From Mactra quadrangularis (lineage: Eukaryota > Mollusca > Bivalvia > Venerida > Mactridae), in the NCBI GenBank assembly GCA_025267735.1, contig CM046303.1:57429403-57493402 (forward strand): a stretch of DNA of 64,000 nt. The letters are read 5' to 3'. The notes below the pieces were generated by a model. That model ran no database searches and was not told the DNA's origin. It worked only from the letters and a program-made list of their open reading frames with translations. Positions 11,901 through 24,147 of this stretch are shown in pieces. Every line of letters starts with the position of its first letter. Position 1 is the stretch's first letter. The translations under genes and the position numbers were made by a program.

Positions 11901-14900
11901 TTATAGACATATAAGTATTATGAGTATATCAATATCATTTTAAGTAAACCTGATCACAAGAAAAGCAGACGATAACTAAATTCAATAGTTCTTTACATGT
12001 AACCTTGCAGTATCACAAGATCTGGCCGATAACAAAACGTCTAGATTAATAACAAGCCAGAATTTCTACACAGACCATGAAAACTATCGGATATTTAGAC
12101 CATTAAGTTACCGACATCACTCTTAAACATCGTATTCATCAAACAAACATATATATATTCAATATCACCGTCTTATACTAGGTCTTTGTCTTTTATCACT
12201 AAAGATCTTATAAAATGATAAAACTATTGGACGATTAATTGCAGATATCAACTACATGTATTTAATAATTGTCATCATTGTATATTTTGTTATGATATAG
12301 CTAAAGTTATCAAATCCATTGATGATGATTTATTTTGTAAATAGAGTGAATTGTATTTGGTTAATTTGCATTAATGACCAGATATTGTCGAGTGTCGTTT
12401 TTTTATTATTTCATAAATCAATGATTTAGTTTTTTTTCTAATGCTGCCAATGTTTTGAATCTACTCCCCAATCTCGCTTATGACGAGTTGATTGTGCTAT
12501 GCGTTTCTCTTTGACAATGTTTCAGTCATATCGTGACAGTCAATCTAATTACTCACTCTCATCTCAGGCTCTGCATTTGGATCGCCTGGGCCTTTGCTAT
12601 AATATAGGCCATATTTAGACGCCATGTTGGATGTACTTTTGTTTCACATGGCCAAACAAGATGGCCTCAAAAATTGCTCGTATATCGACAAATCGACCAA
12701 AAATATATAAAGTTAATAAATAATCAGACATAATTCAAAATAATCATTTACACTGCAAATCATCAACGTGCAGACAATTTCTTATTGTCTTATACATACA
12801 TGTACTGCTCTGCAATTCATCATAATCTCCCAGCCCCACGTACTCTTCTGTAATGTCAGTAAAGTGATGCTTATAGACATATAAGTATTATGAGTATATC
12901 AATATCATTTTAGGAAAACCTGATCACAAGAAAAGCAGACGATAACTACATTCAATAGTTCTTTACATGTAACCTTGCAGTAACACAAGATCTGGCCGAT
13001 AACAAAACGTCTAGATTAATAACAAACCAGAATTTCTACACAGACCATGAAAACTATCGGATATTTAGACCATTAAGTTACCAGCATCACTCTTAAACAT
13101 CGTATTCATCAAACAAACAGATATGTATTCAATATTACCGTCTTATATTAGGTATTCGTCTTTTATTACTGAAGATCTTATAAAATGATAAAACTATTGG
13201 ACGATTTATAACAGATATCAACTATTTAATACTCGTAGTTGTCATCATTGTATATTTTGTTATAATATTGCTAAAGTTATCAAATTCATAGAGAATGTTT
13301 TAATGAAAATAGAGTTAACTGTATTAGGTAAATTTGTATTTATGACCAGATATCGTCGAGTATCGTTTTATTAATATTTCATAAATCAATGATTAAGTTT
13401 ATTTTCTAATGCTGTCAATGTTTTGAATCTACTCCCCAATCTCGCTTATGTCGAGTTAATTGTGCTATGCATTTTTCTTAAGACAATGATTCAGTCATAT
13501 CGTGACAGTCAATCTAATTACTCACTCTCATCTCAGGCTCTGCATTTGGATCGCCTGGGCCATTTGCTATAATAATGGCCATATTTAGACGCCATGCTGG
13601 GTGTATTTTTGTTTCACATGGTCAAACAAGATGGCCTCAAAAATTACTCGTATACATATCGACAAATCGACCAAAAATATATAAAGTTAATAAATAATCA
13701 GACATAATTCAAAATGACCATTTACATTGCAAATCATCAACGTGCAGACGATTTCTTATTGTCTTATACATACATGTACTGCTCTGCAATTCATCATAAT
13801 CTCCCAGCCCCACGTACTCTTCTGTAATGTCAGTAGAGTGATGCTTATAGACATATAAGTATTATGAGTATATCAATATCATTTTAAGAAAACCTGATCA
13901 CAAGGAAAAGCAGACGATAACTACATTCAATAGTTCTTTACATGTAACCTTGCAGTAACACAAGATCTGTCCGATAACAAAACGTCTAGATTAATAACAA
14001 GCCAGAATTTCTACACAGACCATGAAAACTATCTGATATTTAGACCATTAAGTTACCAGCATCACTCTTAAACATCGTATTCATCAAACAAACAGATACA
14101 TATTCAATATCACCTCTTATATTAGGTATTTGTCTTTTATTACTAAAGATCTTATAAAAATGATAAAACAATTGGACGATTTATTGTAGACATGAAATAT
14201 TTAATAATTGTCATCATTGTATATTTTGTTATGATATAGCTAAAGTTATCAAATCCATTGATTATGATTTATTTTGAAAATAGAGTGAATTGTATTAGGT
14301 TAATTTGCATTATTGACCAGATAATGTCGAGTATCGTTTTATGACTATTTCATAAATCAATGATTTAGTTAATTTTCTAATGCTGCCAATGTTTTGAATC
14401 TACTCCCCAATCTCGCTTATGACGAGTTGATTGTGCTATGCGTTTCTCTTTAGACAATGTTTCTGTTATATCGTGACAGTCAATCTAATTACTCACTCTC
14501 ATCCCAGGCTCTGCATTTGGATCGACTGGGCCATTTGCTATAATATTGGCCATATTTAGATGCCATGCTGGATGTTCTTTTGTTTCACATGGCCAAACAA
14601 GATGGCCTAAAAAATTGCTCGTATATCGACAAATCGACCAAAAATGTATAAAGTTAATAAATAATCAGACATAATTCAAAATGATCATTTACACTGCAAA
14701 TCATCAACGTGCAGACGATTTCTTATTGTCTTATACATACATGTACTGCTCTGCAATTCATCATAATCTTCCAGCCCCACGTACTCTTTTGTAATGTCTG
14801 TAGAGTGATGCTTATATAGACATATAAGTATTATGTGTATATCAATATCATTTTAAGAAAACCTGATCACAAGAAAGCAGACGATAACTACATTCAATAG

Positions 14901-16290
14901 TTCTTCACATGTAACCTTGCAGTAACACAAGATCTCGCCAATAACAAAACGTCTAGATTAATAACAAGCCAGAATTTCTACACAGACCATGAAAACTATC
15001 GGATATTTAGACCATTAAGTTACCGGCATCACGATTAAACATCGTATTCAACAAACAAACAGATATATATTCAATATCACCTCTTATACTAGGTCTTCGT
15101 CTTTTATTACTAAAGATCTTATAAAAATGATAAAACAATTGGACGATTTATTGTAGACATGAAATATTTAATAATTGTCATCATTGTATATTTTGTTATG
15201 ATATAGCTAAAGTTATCAAATCCATTGATTATGATTTATTTTGAAAGTAGAGTGAATTGTATTAGGTTAATTTGCATTATTGACCAGATATTGTCGAGTA
15301 TCGTTTTATGACTATTTCATAAATCAATGATTTAGTTAATTTTCAAATGCTGCCAATGTTTTGAATCTACTCCCCAATCTCGCTTATGACGAGTTGATTG
15401 TGCTATGCGTTTCTCTTTAGACAATGTTTCTGTCATATCTAATTACTCACTCTCATCTCAGGCTCTGCATTTGGATCGCCTGGGCCATTTGCTATAATAT
15501 TGGCCATATTTAGACGCCATGCTGGATGTACTTTTGTTTCACATGGCCAAACAAGATGGCCTCAAAAATTGCTCGTATATCGACAAATCGACCAAAAATA
15601 TATAAAGTTAATAAATAATAAATAATCAGACATAATTCAAAATGATCATTTACACTGCAAATCATCAACGTGCAGACGATTTCTTATTGTCTTATACATA
15701 CATGTACTGCTCTGCAATTCATCATAATCTTCCAGCCCCACGTACTCTTTTGTAATGTCTGTAGAGTGATGCTTATAGACATATAAGTATTATGAGTATA
15801 TCAATATTATTTTAAGAAAACCTGATCACAAGAAAAGCAGACGATAACTACATTCAATAGTTCTTTACATGTAACCTTGCAGTAACACAAGATCTCGCCG
15901 ATAACAAAACGTCTAGATTAATAACAAGCCAGAATTTCTACACAGACCATGAAAACTATCGGATATTTAGACCATTAAGTTACCGACATCACTCTTAAAC
16001 ATCGTATTCATCAAACAAACATATCATGTATTCAATATCACCGTCTTATATTAGGTCTTCGTCTTTTATTACTAAAGATCTTATAAAAATGATAAAACTA
16101 TTAGACGATTTATGGTGGACATGAAATATTTAATAATTGTCATCATTGTATATTTTGTTATGATATAGCTAAAGTTATCAAATCCATTGATTATGATTTA
16201 TTTTGAAAGTAGAGTGAATTGTATTAGGTTAATTTGCATTAATGACCAGATATTGTCGAGTATCGTTTTATTACTAGTTCATAAATCAAT
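8935..16290. repeat. Satellite array, ~0.96-kb monomer, about 7.6 copies
   Basis: The landmark tagacatataagtattatga falls at 9031, 10003, 10973, 11904, 12874, 13848, 14817 and 15776, giving spacings of 972, 970, 931, 970, 974, 969 and 959. Each monomer has a strongly conserved block (acctgatcacaagaaaagca through tatcggatatttagaccatt), a more variable AT-rich block, and a block with gcctgggccatttgctataa and ttggccatatttagacgcca. No open frame is kept in register between monomers, so this is non-coding satellite DNA. The monomer interval around 11460-11850 is a divergent subtype. Confidence 0.95.
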
Positions 16291-16496
16291 GGTTTAGTTT
16301 AGCTCGAACGTTTTTATTTTCTTTACTCGCTTATGATTTTGATTTATGATGGTTTATGCTTCTAGACACTGTTTCAGTCATAATGCGGCGGTCTATCTTA
16401 GGCTCTGCATAGTTTAGCTGGGACGTTTAGCTGGCGATGTTTTGAATCTACTTTCCATATTCACTTATAGTGTTTAACAGAGTTTTGCGCTTCACT
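16291..16496. repeat. Decayed edge of the 0.96-kb satellite
   Basis: Scrambled partial monomers: the cttatgattttgatttatga and ctagacactgtttcagtcat words match the divergent interior monomer (11540-11610), and gatgttttgaatctactttc matches the standard monomer. The array boundary is gradual rather than sharp. Confidence 0.7.
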
Positions 16497-17155
16497 TTAA
16501 GCAATGTTTCAGTAATACCTCAGAGGTCAATCGAGGTACTAACAGTCACTAGACAGCCTAAGATTTCTTGACCTAAATTTTAAACCAGTTCTGTGGCGGA
16601 CAAATGTCCTTTCTTGATACAGAGATAAATACATGTAGAACAATGAACGTTATAATATTATAATAATATAATATTTCATGTCAAGCAGCATAAATTTATG
16701 CAAGTTTACAGTCAATCTGATTAAAACCAAATCTAAAATTATCAGAGGATTCTCGGATTATCTATAAATCGCAAATATCCGTGGTATAATCTGGTATGGT
16801 ACTATACTGATCATATTACGCTTATAAACAACAGTTGTGCCAACCTGGACTCATTTACACTGATAATCTTTTCTGATCTACAAATATGCATACCAATTAT
16901 ATACACTCTAGTCATTTGATTGACATTCCAGAAAAACCATTTACTCATTTGATAACTTAAATAGTTTGACAACCATCGCAGGTAAACAACACCATTCTAT
17001 GGATATTGCGTTAGAGATTGATTAATGCAACTGTAAAGTGATCAGTCACTTTAATCAATTTGTTTTGATATTGATAATTTAGAACAAGGTTACATTCAAG
17101 TACGTCATTATATTCATTGAGATATAAAGATCCTAGATTGAAACCAATACGTTAA
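16497..17155. repeat. Two-copy block adjoining the satellite, copy 1
   Basis: Begins with agcaatgtttcagtaatacc, itself related to the satellite word caatgtttcagtcatatcg, and ends at gattgaaaccaatacgtt. It matches 17156-18140 along its whole length but lacks about 330-370 bp that copy 2 carries in its middle. Confidence 0.88.
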
Positions 17156-18140
17156 GCAATGTTTCAGTAATACCCCAGAAGTCAATCGAAGTACTTACTG
17201 TCACTAGAGAGCCTAGGATTTCTTGACCTGAATTTTAAACCAGTTCTGTGGATGACAAATGTCCTTCTTGATACAGAGATAAATGGAACAATGAACGTTA
17301 TAATAGTATTTCATGTCAAGCAGCATACATTTATGCAAGTTCACAGTCAATCTGATTAAAACCCAATCTAAAATTATCCGTTCACGTACTCGCTTATTAT
17401 AGATCTGACTACTTCATATTACGGGCAACGTTCAGCTGACCTTTGCTTTTGTAATATTCATGATGAAATGAGTGTGCCCTGTGACTTGTTTACATCGTCT
17501 GTGGGACGTTATTTGCAAAGAACTGTCCTATTACAACCTGTGAATATCATTACTATCAAATTAGCTCACGTATCTCGGTCTTAAAATAGAAAATACGAAA
17601 TCACGACGCTATTAATAGTGTTTCGTCTAGATGAAAGCTACGCATTGATTGGTAACCGAAAGGTCAACGCAGCGCGACCCCGTGTGATAAGTCAAGAGAT
17701 CCTTTGGCCTATAGGATATCTTTTTACGGAGGTTGGTTTACAGTGGATTTTCGGATTATCTATAAATCGCTCAATATCCTTGGTATGGCACTATACTGCT
17801 CATATTGTGCTTATAAACAGCAGTTGAGGCAGTTGAGGCAACCTGGACTTTTCTGATCTACAAGTAGGCCTACCAATCATATACATGTACACTCTTTTCA
17901 TTTGATTGACAGAAATACCATATAATCATTTGATAACTTAAATAGTTTGACAACCATTGCAGGTAAACAACAACATTCTATGGATATTGAGTTAGAGATA
18001 GATTTTATGCAACTGTAAAGTGATCAGTCACTTTAATATAATCTATTTGTTTTGATATTGATAATTTAGAACTAGGTTACCTTCAGTACGTCGTTATATT
18101 CAATAAGATATAAAGATCCTAGATTGAAACCAATACGTTC
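17156..18140. repeat. Two-copy block adjoining the satellite, copy 2
   Basis: Same order of words as copy 1 (cagttctgtgg, gatacagagataaat, cggattatctataaatcgc, aagtgatcagtcactttaat, gatcctagattgaaaccaat). It additionally contains the dispersed repeat at about 17350-17770. Confidence 0.88.
17350..17770 (+). repeat. Dispersed repeat shared with 45675-46085
   Basis: The segment from caatctgattaaaacccaat to about gatatctttttacggaggtt aligns with 45675-46085. The best-preserved stretch (gtttcgtctagatgaaagct, acgcattgattggt) reads in both copies as FRLDESYALIG in an open frame (here 17618-17827). The rest of the frames diverge. I do not recognise it. It could be a non-autonomous transposon or a fragment of a larger element. 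Confidence 0.7.
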
Positions 18141-18206
18141 GCTTAAAAGTTCTAGGCAGGCAACAATATTTACTCGAGTGGATTTGTCTAATGAAAGCAC
18201 ATTTTC

Positions 18207-18400
18207 CTTTCTACCACTGATTGTAAATAATGTAAGGCAGTTGTCAGTCACTTAAGGAAGTATGCACCCGGTAACTGGTTAACAGCTAAATGCAGAGATT
18301 TAGCCCTTCCAGGAGTGGTGAGTGGGTTTACTGATCACTGTAATACATGTATGACCTATACAATGTGTTTCTATGGCGTTAAACCCAACAACAAAAACAC
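18207..18400 (+). mobile_element. SINE family B, 5'-truncated body
   Basis: Starts at ctaccactgattgtaaataa, then gcagttgtcagtcact, ggttaacagctaaatgcaga, gatttagcccttccaggag, and ends in the family 3' tail tatggcgttaaacccaacaa. The tRNA head is missing. Confidence 0.85.
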
Positions 18401-18799
18401 CAAGAGTCACACATATTATCCATGGGCCTAGATTGAGTTTAGAATCGCAAGCTTAAGGAAGAGATATTGTAATTGTTTCATCACTTATGTGTAAAACATA
18501 TCACACACTATCAGATTGAAGTATTAATGTAATATTCCATATAGATTTGTTTTTATGCCATGTAGTGTTGTTTTTATTCCATATAGTGTTGTTTTTTAAT
18601 TATTGTTCTAAAATTATTCTTTTAAACAGTTTGTCATGTCTGTTGTTTTTGTATAAGATGATATCAAAACATAGACTATTGTACATTCTAGAATTGGTAC
18701 AATGATAAGCAGTTGTCTTAACTTGTCTATGAGATATTGTAAAAGCTTCAGTCTTTTTACAAGTTTTAATATCTGATATTCTCAGTAGTCAACGATCAG
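18401..18799. other. Spacer with a small tandem repeat
   Basis: A ~31-bp unit (ccatatagtgttgtttttat) occurs about 2.5 times near 18535-18600. No gene is visible. Confidence 0.45.
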
Positions 18800-18975
18800 G
18801 ATTTCGTATCTAGTTTACCGAGGATTTTTATGAAAATTCGACAATAAAATCTTATCCCTTCGTAAATAAGGATTTTGGAGAAGTAGCTGACTTTCTGAGA
18901 AGGTAGGTGAGTACTAGTCATAGACAAATGCACAGAATAGGTAAATTAAGAGGGCTGTTCGCGTTGAGCCAAACA
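18800..18975 (+). mobile_element. SINE family A, decayed body
   Basis: The words atgaaaattcgacaataaaa, ttatcccttcg, ggagaagtagctga and aaggtaggtgagtactagtc keep the order seen in family A. The head is gone and the 3' stem-loop is eroded. Confidence 0.65.
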
Positions 18976-20300
18976 CGATAGTGTTAAATATTATGTCTAT
19001 TTACAAATTTTACAAATTGTCTAAGGCCTTTTGCTGCTGATACAAATAAACTTGGAAACTCATTTTTCCAAGGTTACTATAAAAAGTACAGAAGCATTGA
19101 TCTGATAACAATTTAAGAGGGTTATCGAAGCCTAGAGATAAGACCGAACATATTAACTATAAGGTCTCCGTCTAGAAATATGATTCTGGTTGCGTGGGTG
19201 AAAAGAATCATGGTAAATTCTGAAGTGACATAAAAAGTCTCAATTTCTACATTTATTTTACTGAATCAGTAAACACATTAGAATGAGTTAGAATGTCAAG
19301 TACGTGAAGTGTCCATTACATATGACCATGAATCCAGCTTGATTTCCGTGTGCTTGCGTACATACACTTTGTTTAGGATTCAAATTTATGGGTTTTTTAC
19401 TTGCAATACAAATAAACAGTATGAGTTCATTCGAAGTCCTTGTTAAAGAATTGCCAAGGTATCAGAAGTGTTTCTGCATTTATTTTAAGCAAGCGCGTTC
19501 AATTGCCAAACATAAGATCATTTTTTGTAATCATTAAGTCGATTTACAGTTGGTCTTAGAGCCAAAATAGTCAAGACTATTAGTCAGAAAATCGGTCAAT
19601 AAATCATTCAGGAGATGGACGGGACAAACAGACATATTATCCAACATGTACATACTATAAATTGTCTGAATATACAATTATATTGACGTCTATAAAGTAA
19701 GTACATCTGACAGTAGATAATCATTGCTTATATCCAAGTTTGTGTCATCTTATCATTCACTGCACATTTGGTTTTGTTTACGTAAAACCTCGAAGGGAAT
19801 GGATACCATTGTTTTATGTGCATGTTTGATTTCCACCATGCGCATTGTATGCAATTTTTTGCATATCTCTTTGTATTTGTTTGTCAGTAATTTTCTTATA
19901 TTGCACACACACTCTCACATCTAAAATCAATATGTTGTGCTTGTTCTCACTAAGATTACGTTAACATTGAGCATTGAAAAGATATAAGCGTGGGACACTG
20001 TTCTCTTATTATTTGTATTGAAACCAATATATTAGTACTTAACTACACGACGCAATACCTTTTTTCGGCGCAGCTGTCTAAGCTAACTTTTGACCTATAT
20101 TTTAAACAATGCAATTTGCTCTACCATTTCTGGGTGTCCAATAAAATTCTCTTCCGGTATTGAGAAATGAAAAAAATATATGATATCATTGGTTGTCTCG
20201 AAATAAAGTTTAGTATACTGTCCCACTTTTTGATATGCGGGTCCAGCTAAAAATTTGAGTAAACGGTCCAATATTTCGATATGCGGGTCCCGATAGTGAG
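18976..20300. other. No recognisable feature
   Basis: AT-rich unique-looking DNA. The word gatatgcgggtcc occurs twice close together near 20233 and 20280, just before the SINE. The short plus frame at 19724-19924 has no recognisable motif. Confidence 0.45.
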
Positions 20301-20587
20301 GGTCGGTGGCGCAGTTGGTAGCGCACCGGGATTTGGAATTTCGCGTCCCGAAGGGGTTACAGGTTCGAATTCCGACCGGGGAGGTTATACCCTTCCATGA
20401 AAATTTGACAATAATGTCATTTTTTCTCCATTGATAAGATATATGGAGAAGTTTCCGGATTCGTGTAAGGGAATGCGAGTGCTGGTTATTGACAAGGGTA
20501 CATAATAGCTAGGTTACATGTAGGTGAGATGGACTCCGTAGAATGACACAAATTGTGTTGACACGGCGTTAAACTCAATAAAAAATA
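20301..20587 (+). mobile_element. SINE family A, full-length tRNA-derived copy
   Basis: The head ggtcggtggcgcagttggta contains an RNA polymerase III A box (tggcgcagttgg), and the B box ggttcgaattcc lies at 20362-20373 with one extra base against the usual GGTTCGANTCC. After the tRNA-related ~85 bp comes a body (ggttatacccttccatgaaa, gagaagtttccgg, gagtgctggttattgacaag). A 3' region follows with atgacacaaattgtgttgac and the closing acggcgtt, then an A-rich tail. The head does not fold as a usable tRNA. This is the reference copy for family A in the window. Confidence 0.9.
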
Positions 20588-21218
20588 AGCAAAGAGTATA
20601 AACGAACGTGTTATAATTTTAATACTATTTGGCTATGTTAGATACCACTAGTGTACGAGTTGGTAGTCTTTTAAAGATTATACACTTACTTCTGGATAGA
20701 TAATTCACCTGATCATTTGCTTGTGACCTTTGGATCTACCAGAACTAACTCACTTTTCTGAGACTGTAAATGCTAGTTTGGAGTATAGTTCTAACGAAAA
20801 CTAAATTGTTTTCCATGCGAGGAGCAATATTCCTCATGGCGGAAAGGCAGGCAAACCCTATGGAGCATTCATTTAACTGAATTATATGCAAACCAGAATC
20901 ACTTGATAATGATATTAGGATTTATAGGTAAATACATGTATAGAAATATCAATTTTTTTGACAAAAACATTAGACTTTGCCTTTTAGATGAGTGATTGCG
21001 ACATTTATATGTTTATGAAGTCACATTCTGTTTATTTGAAACCAACAAAAAACATGTTCGTCGTACATTCTATATGCATATGCATGAACCTGAATTCCTA
21101 CCTGTTTTTTATGTTCAGTATGCGCCTGCATTCCTACCTGTTCAACCTGCCAAATCAATATACGCTCTTCTCTAACTAGTGTCACCATTGCTAGAATATT
21201 ACGTTAGAATCCCCATTG
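20588..21218. other. No recognisable feature
   Basis: AT-rich spacer. The plus frame 20988-21179 is short and shows no domain. Confidence 0.45.
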
Positions 21219-21437
21219 CAGCGTGTTCAGTAACGACTGTTAGCGAACGTTACGGGTAAAAGACACCTCAACCTGAAGACACCTCAACCCGTGGATAACT
21301 CAACTCAAAGTTGAGACAACTCAACCCGTTAGTAGGGGATTGAGTTGTCTCGGGCTGAGTTGTCTTTGGGTTGAGTTGTTCAGACCCAAACGTTACGGAA
21401 CGTTTTGGAACGTTCGGGGTAATTGAACAGGCTACTG
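21219..21437. mobile_element. Foldback MITE with internal GACAACTCAACCC repeats
   Basis: The ends are cagcgtgttcagtaacg on the left and, read inward on the other strand, cagtagcctgttcaattac on the right. Just inside each end are cgaacgttacggg / aacgttccgtaacgttt-type words. The interior carries several copies of acaactcaaccc in both orientations (left half as ctcaaccc, right half as gggttgag), so the whole 219 bp can fold back on itself. A relative is at 36015-36233. The outer ends match the foldback family at 44992, 50884 and 57380. Confidence 0.85.
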
Positions 21438-22520
21438 TTGATGTCTTCGTTTGACCAGTACGTTACATACACATGAAGTCTCTTTAAAATGATAAACAAC
21501 ATAGTAATACAACACTGATATCTGTATTTGTAGATTTTAGCTTTTGTATAAAGAGTGTTGAAATATGCACAAAACAGATAAGGAGCTATCGTATATCATC
21601 AAAGGTTTTACGACCGATTTTAGTCGTAAATCCTTCTATATTGTATTACGTATATTTTCGTTAGATTTTTGATTATATGCTGCCAAGGTTTACGATACGT
21701 CGAAATCAAAGGAGGTAGGTACGGTCCTGGACCAAAGACTTTATATTCGTATATTCATTATATACGTTAAACGTAGAGACTTTGTTTCGGTATAGTCTCG
21801 GACGCCATAGGTCAAACTTAGTTCCTTCTTGAAAAAAATGTCGTTTTAAAAAGATGTAAGATGCCCGTTGAAAGTAGTTGTAATTTGAGAATGGTCGTTA
21901 AGGGGAAGGGTGTAACTGTAGATTGTATTACACATACATAGATATATTTTGCTTCAGACTTTATGAGGCAAAACATAGGTCTAGTTAGTTTTACTACAGT
22001 ACAATAGCTTAACACAGTATCTATTAAATACACATATTACGTAGCGGGCATATAAGTTTGTAGGCTGTCACATTATTCCTTATAAACAAAACTTTTATTG
22101 AAAAATCGATTCAGGTCTGGTTGTTTTATGAAGTTACGTATAAAAACTGTCTCGGAAGAAGAACTGCTTCTATAGTAAGAACAATGCTAGACGAATAATA
22201 TGTTGAACTAAGCAAAATATTTAATTACAATTTCATGGAAAGTCACCAACTTCAATGTCATGCTTTAAACATAACTTGTCTGATATACTCCCTTATATTA
22301 GAAGCATAGTTTTTGTGTACGGAGGAGAAGTTAATTTTATAATTTAAAGTAAATAGAGTTTTAAGTACATGTATCCGAAAACAATATAATATATTTAAAT
22401 AGACTAAAATGTTAAGTAAAATCATGTTTTTTAGTAATACTAAAAGGGCATAAAAAATAAAACTGTGGAATATGACTTTAGGATGAAAATACATTGGGGC
22501 GAATGTTTCTACTTATGCCT
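21438..22520. other. Mostly unrecognised spacer with one dispersed repeat
   Basis: About 21600-21690 (cgattttagtcgtaaatcct, tctatattgtatt, then atatgctgcca) matches 32315-32402 at moderate identity. Elsewhere I see no gene or repeat. Confidence 0.5.
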
Positions 22521-22839
22521 CAGTCCCATAAAATCGTGGCTTGTTACGGACCCGTACGTGCAGACAGTCGTAGGCCGTGAGAAGCCTTGCGTATCAATTT
22601 GACGGTACGCACATGGTACAAAACAACACACCCGTACGGAGCCTTAGCTTGAAGATATGCATGTTTAATCCATACTCGGCCACGATTTTGTTCGCGATTT
22701 GACTCTGAAACTGATACGTGTATCCTGGGCTCATCTCACGGACCCCGGCAAAATATTAACAGTCCGTACGGGTAGGCAAGAGTTCGTACGGGTCCTTGCG
22801 GAGCTTGATCGCACGGCTATTTTCATGTTTATGGGACTG
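22521..22839. mobile_element. MITE with 12-bp perfect terminal inverted repeat
   Basis: The left end cagtcccataaa and the right end tttatgggactg are exact reverse complements. The 319-bp interior is GC-richer than its flanks and holds repeated ccgtacgg words in both orientations (for example acccgtacgg and tccgtacgggt). It encodes no transposase. The flanks (tatgcct / tagcttt) do not give a clear target duplication. CAGT ends hint at a Tc1/mariner relative, but the TA site is not intact. Confidence 0.8.
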
Positions 22840-22946
22840 TAGCTTTAAACAGACTAAACAGTAAAGTTCTTTTTTAGCCTGTGAGTTGGACATAAACACA
22901 CTTTTCAAGACTTTTGAATATTTTGGGCGTTTAAATATTTATGTTA

Positions 22947-23190
22947 GGAGCCGTGGTCCAGTGGTGAGGTGCACTTTAGAATCGAAAAGTCCCAGGCTCG
23001 AACCCCACTTTAGGCACTGCTGATTTCTTTAGTAGGAAAATTGACTTACACTTGTTCTACTTCAACCCGATGTAAATGAGTGCTGCGAGGAATCATCTCC
23101 CTGAAGGTGATTTCAATGATCAGGGGTTATCATGCAAAATTATAAAGCCAGCTGACTAAGTATATGGAAGCAGACTAAAACCGCACTTTA
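22947..23190 (+). mobile_element. SINE family E, tRNA-like head
   Basis: The head ggagccgtggtccagtggtg contains an A-box-like tggtccagtggt, and a B-box-like ggctcgaacccc lies about 45 bp downstream. A body follows with gatgtaaatgagtgctgcg and catctccctgaaggtgattt. The head lacks convincing anticodon pairing, so I call a SINE and not a tRNA gene. It is the only copy in the window, so its 3' limit is approximate. Confidence 0.65.
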
Positions 23191-23461
23191 ACTTTTTCAA
23201 CTTTTACTTTTTTAGGATTTATGGGTGGGTCAATAGATGGCTAGGGTAAAACCAATTTCTTTGTTTAACTAAAGTTTCCAAAATAAGAAAATAAATTAAT
23301 ATTTAAAAGTAGTCGAAATTAACTTCACTCCACAAATAATTTCAACATTTTAAAATACCTTAATTATTAAAAAGTAATCTAAAGAACTTTAGAAACTTTG
23401 AAACTTTCTGCTAAAGATATTTCATTCTACAGTTCCCTCCGAAAACTCCTGGACAAATTAA

Positions 23462-23806
23462 AGGTACTCATTCACAGATTTCTACTTAAATACCAACTTT
23501 TTCTAAAACTATCAAAATTGTATGAAAATATTTTTAGAAGCAGGAAAGTAGTGTTCTGATAATGACAATTCTAGTGCAAATTGACACACAACTACAAATG
23601 TTGGTGTTTCATGTAGTAAATATCTACCCCGTATGTCACGGTATAGACACTTTTAGTGCATTTTTGTGACTTTTATCGTATATTTCTTGCAACATTGTTG
23701 TCAGTTTTCCTTGTAATAATAATAATTTTTTTGGGACACAATTACAGACACTGAATGGTATTTTGAAATTATGGAAAAAATAAACCAAATCTGTGAACCA
23801 GTACCT
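23462..23806. mobile_element. piggyBac-like MITE flanked by TTAA
   Basis: A 345-bp element with terminal inverted repeats aggtactcattcacagattt (left) and, on the other strand, aggtactggttcacagattt (right), 18 of 20 identical. TTAA lies immediately outside both ends (23458-23461 and 23807-23810). TTAA duplication is the hallmark of piggyBac-type integration. Kolobok also uses TTAA, so the superfamily is likely rather than certain. There is no transposase. Confidence 0.88.
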
Positions 23807-24147
23807 TTAATATTACTATCGCACGTAATTTTACTCTAATTAATATTATGTGTATCAGAAACAATTGAATTAAAATTAAATTAGAATAACGGCAGACTAA
23901 AGTATTGAAATTGTCGCGATAACTGGTTACGTCATTTACCGGTTCGGACTGAAATATCGATCCGAAAATCCGGATTTCAGATCCAGATAACCTGATAGTG
24001 ATTTGGGCTTCGATTGACATCCCTAATAATTACAGCTTATTCGTGTAATTGTTTGAATCATATTTTGATGAACTATCTAATACCAATTTTTGAATTTTCT
24101 CAGATGACCTTTTGTTTCTTTTTTTCATGGGTAAATGTGAAACGGTT

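Noticed and set aside
8935..16290. Evenly spaced repeats considered as a CRISPR-like array
   Set aside because: The period is ~960 bp with full-length homology between monomers, so there are no repeat/spacer alternations. The genome context is also animal.
20301..20385. Possible genuine tRNA gene
   Set aside because: A and B boxes are present, but the acceptor and anticodon stems do not pair convincingly, and the sequence continues into the SINE body found in other copies.
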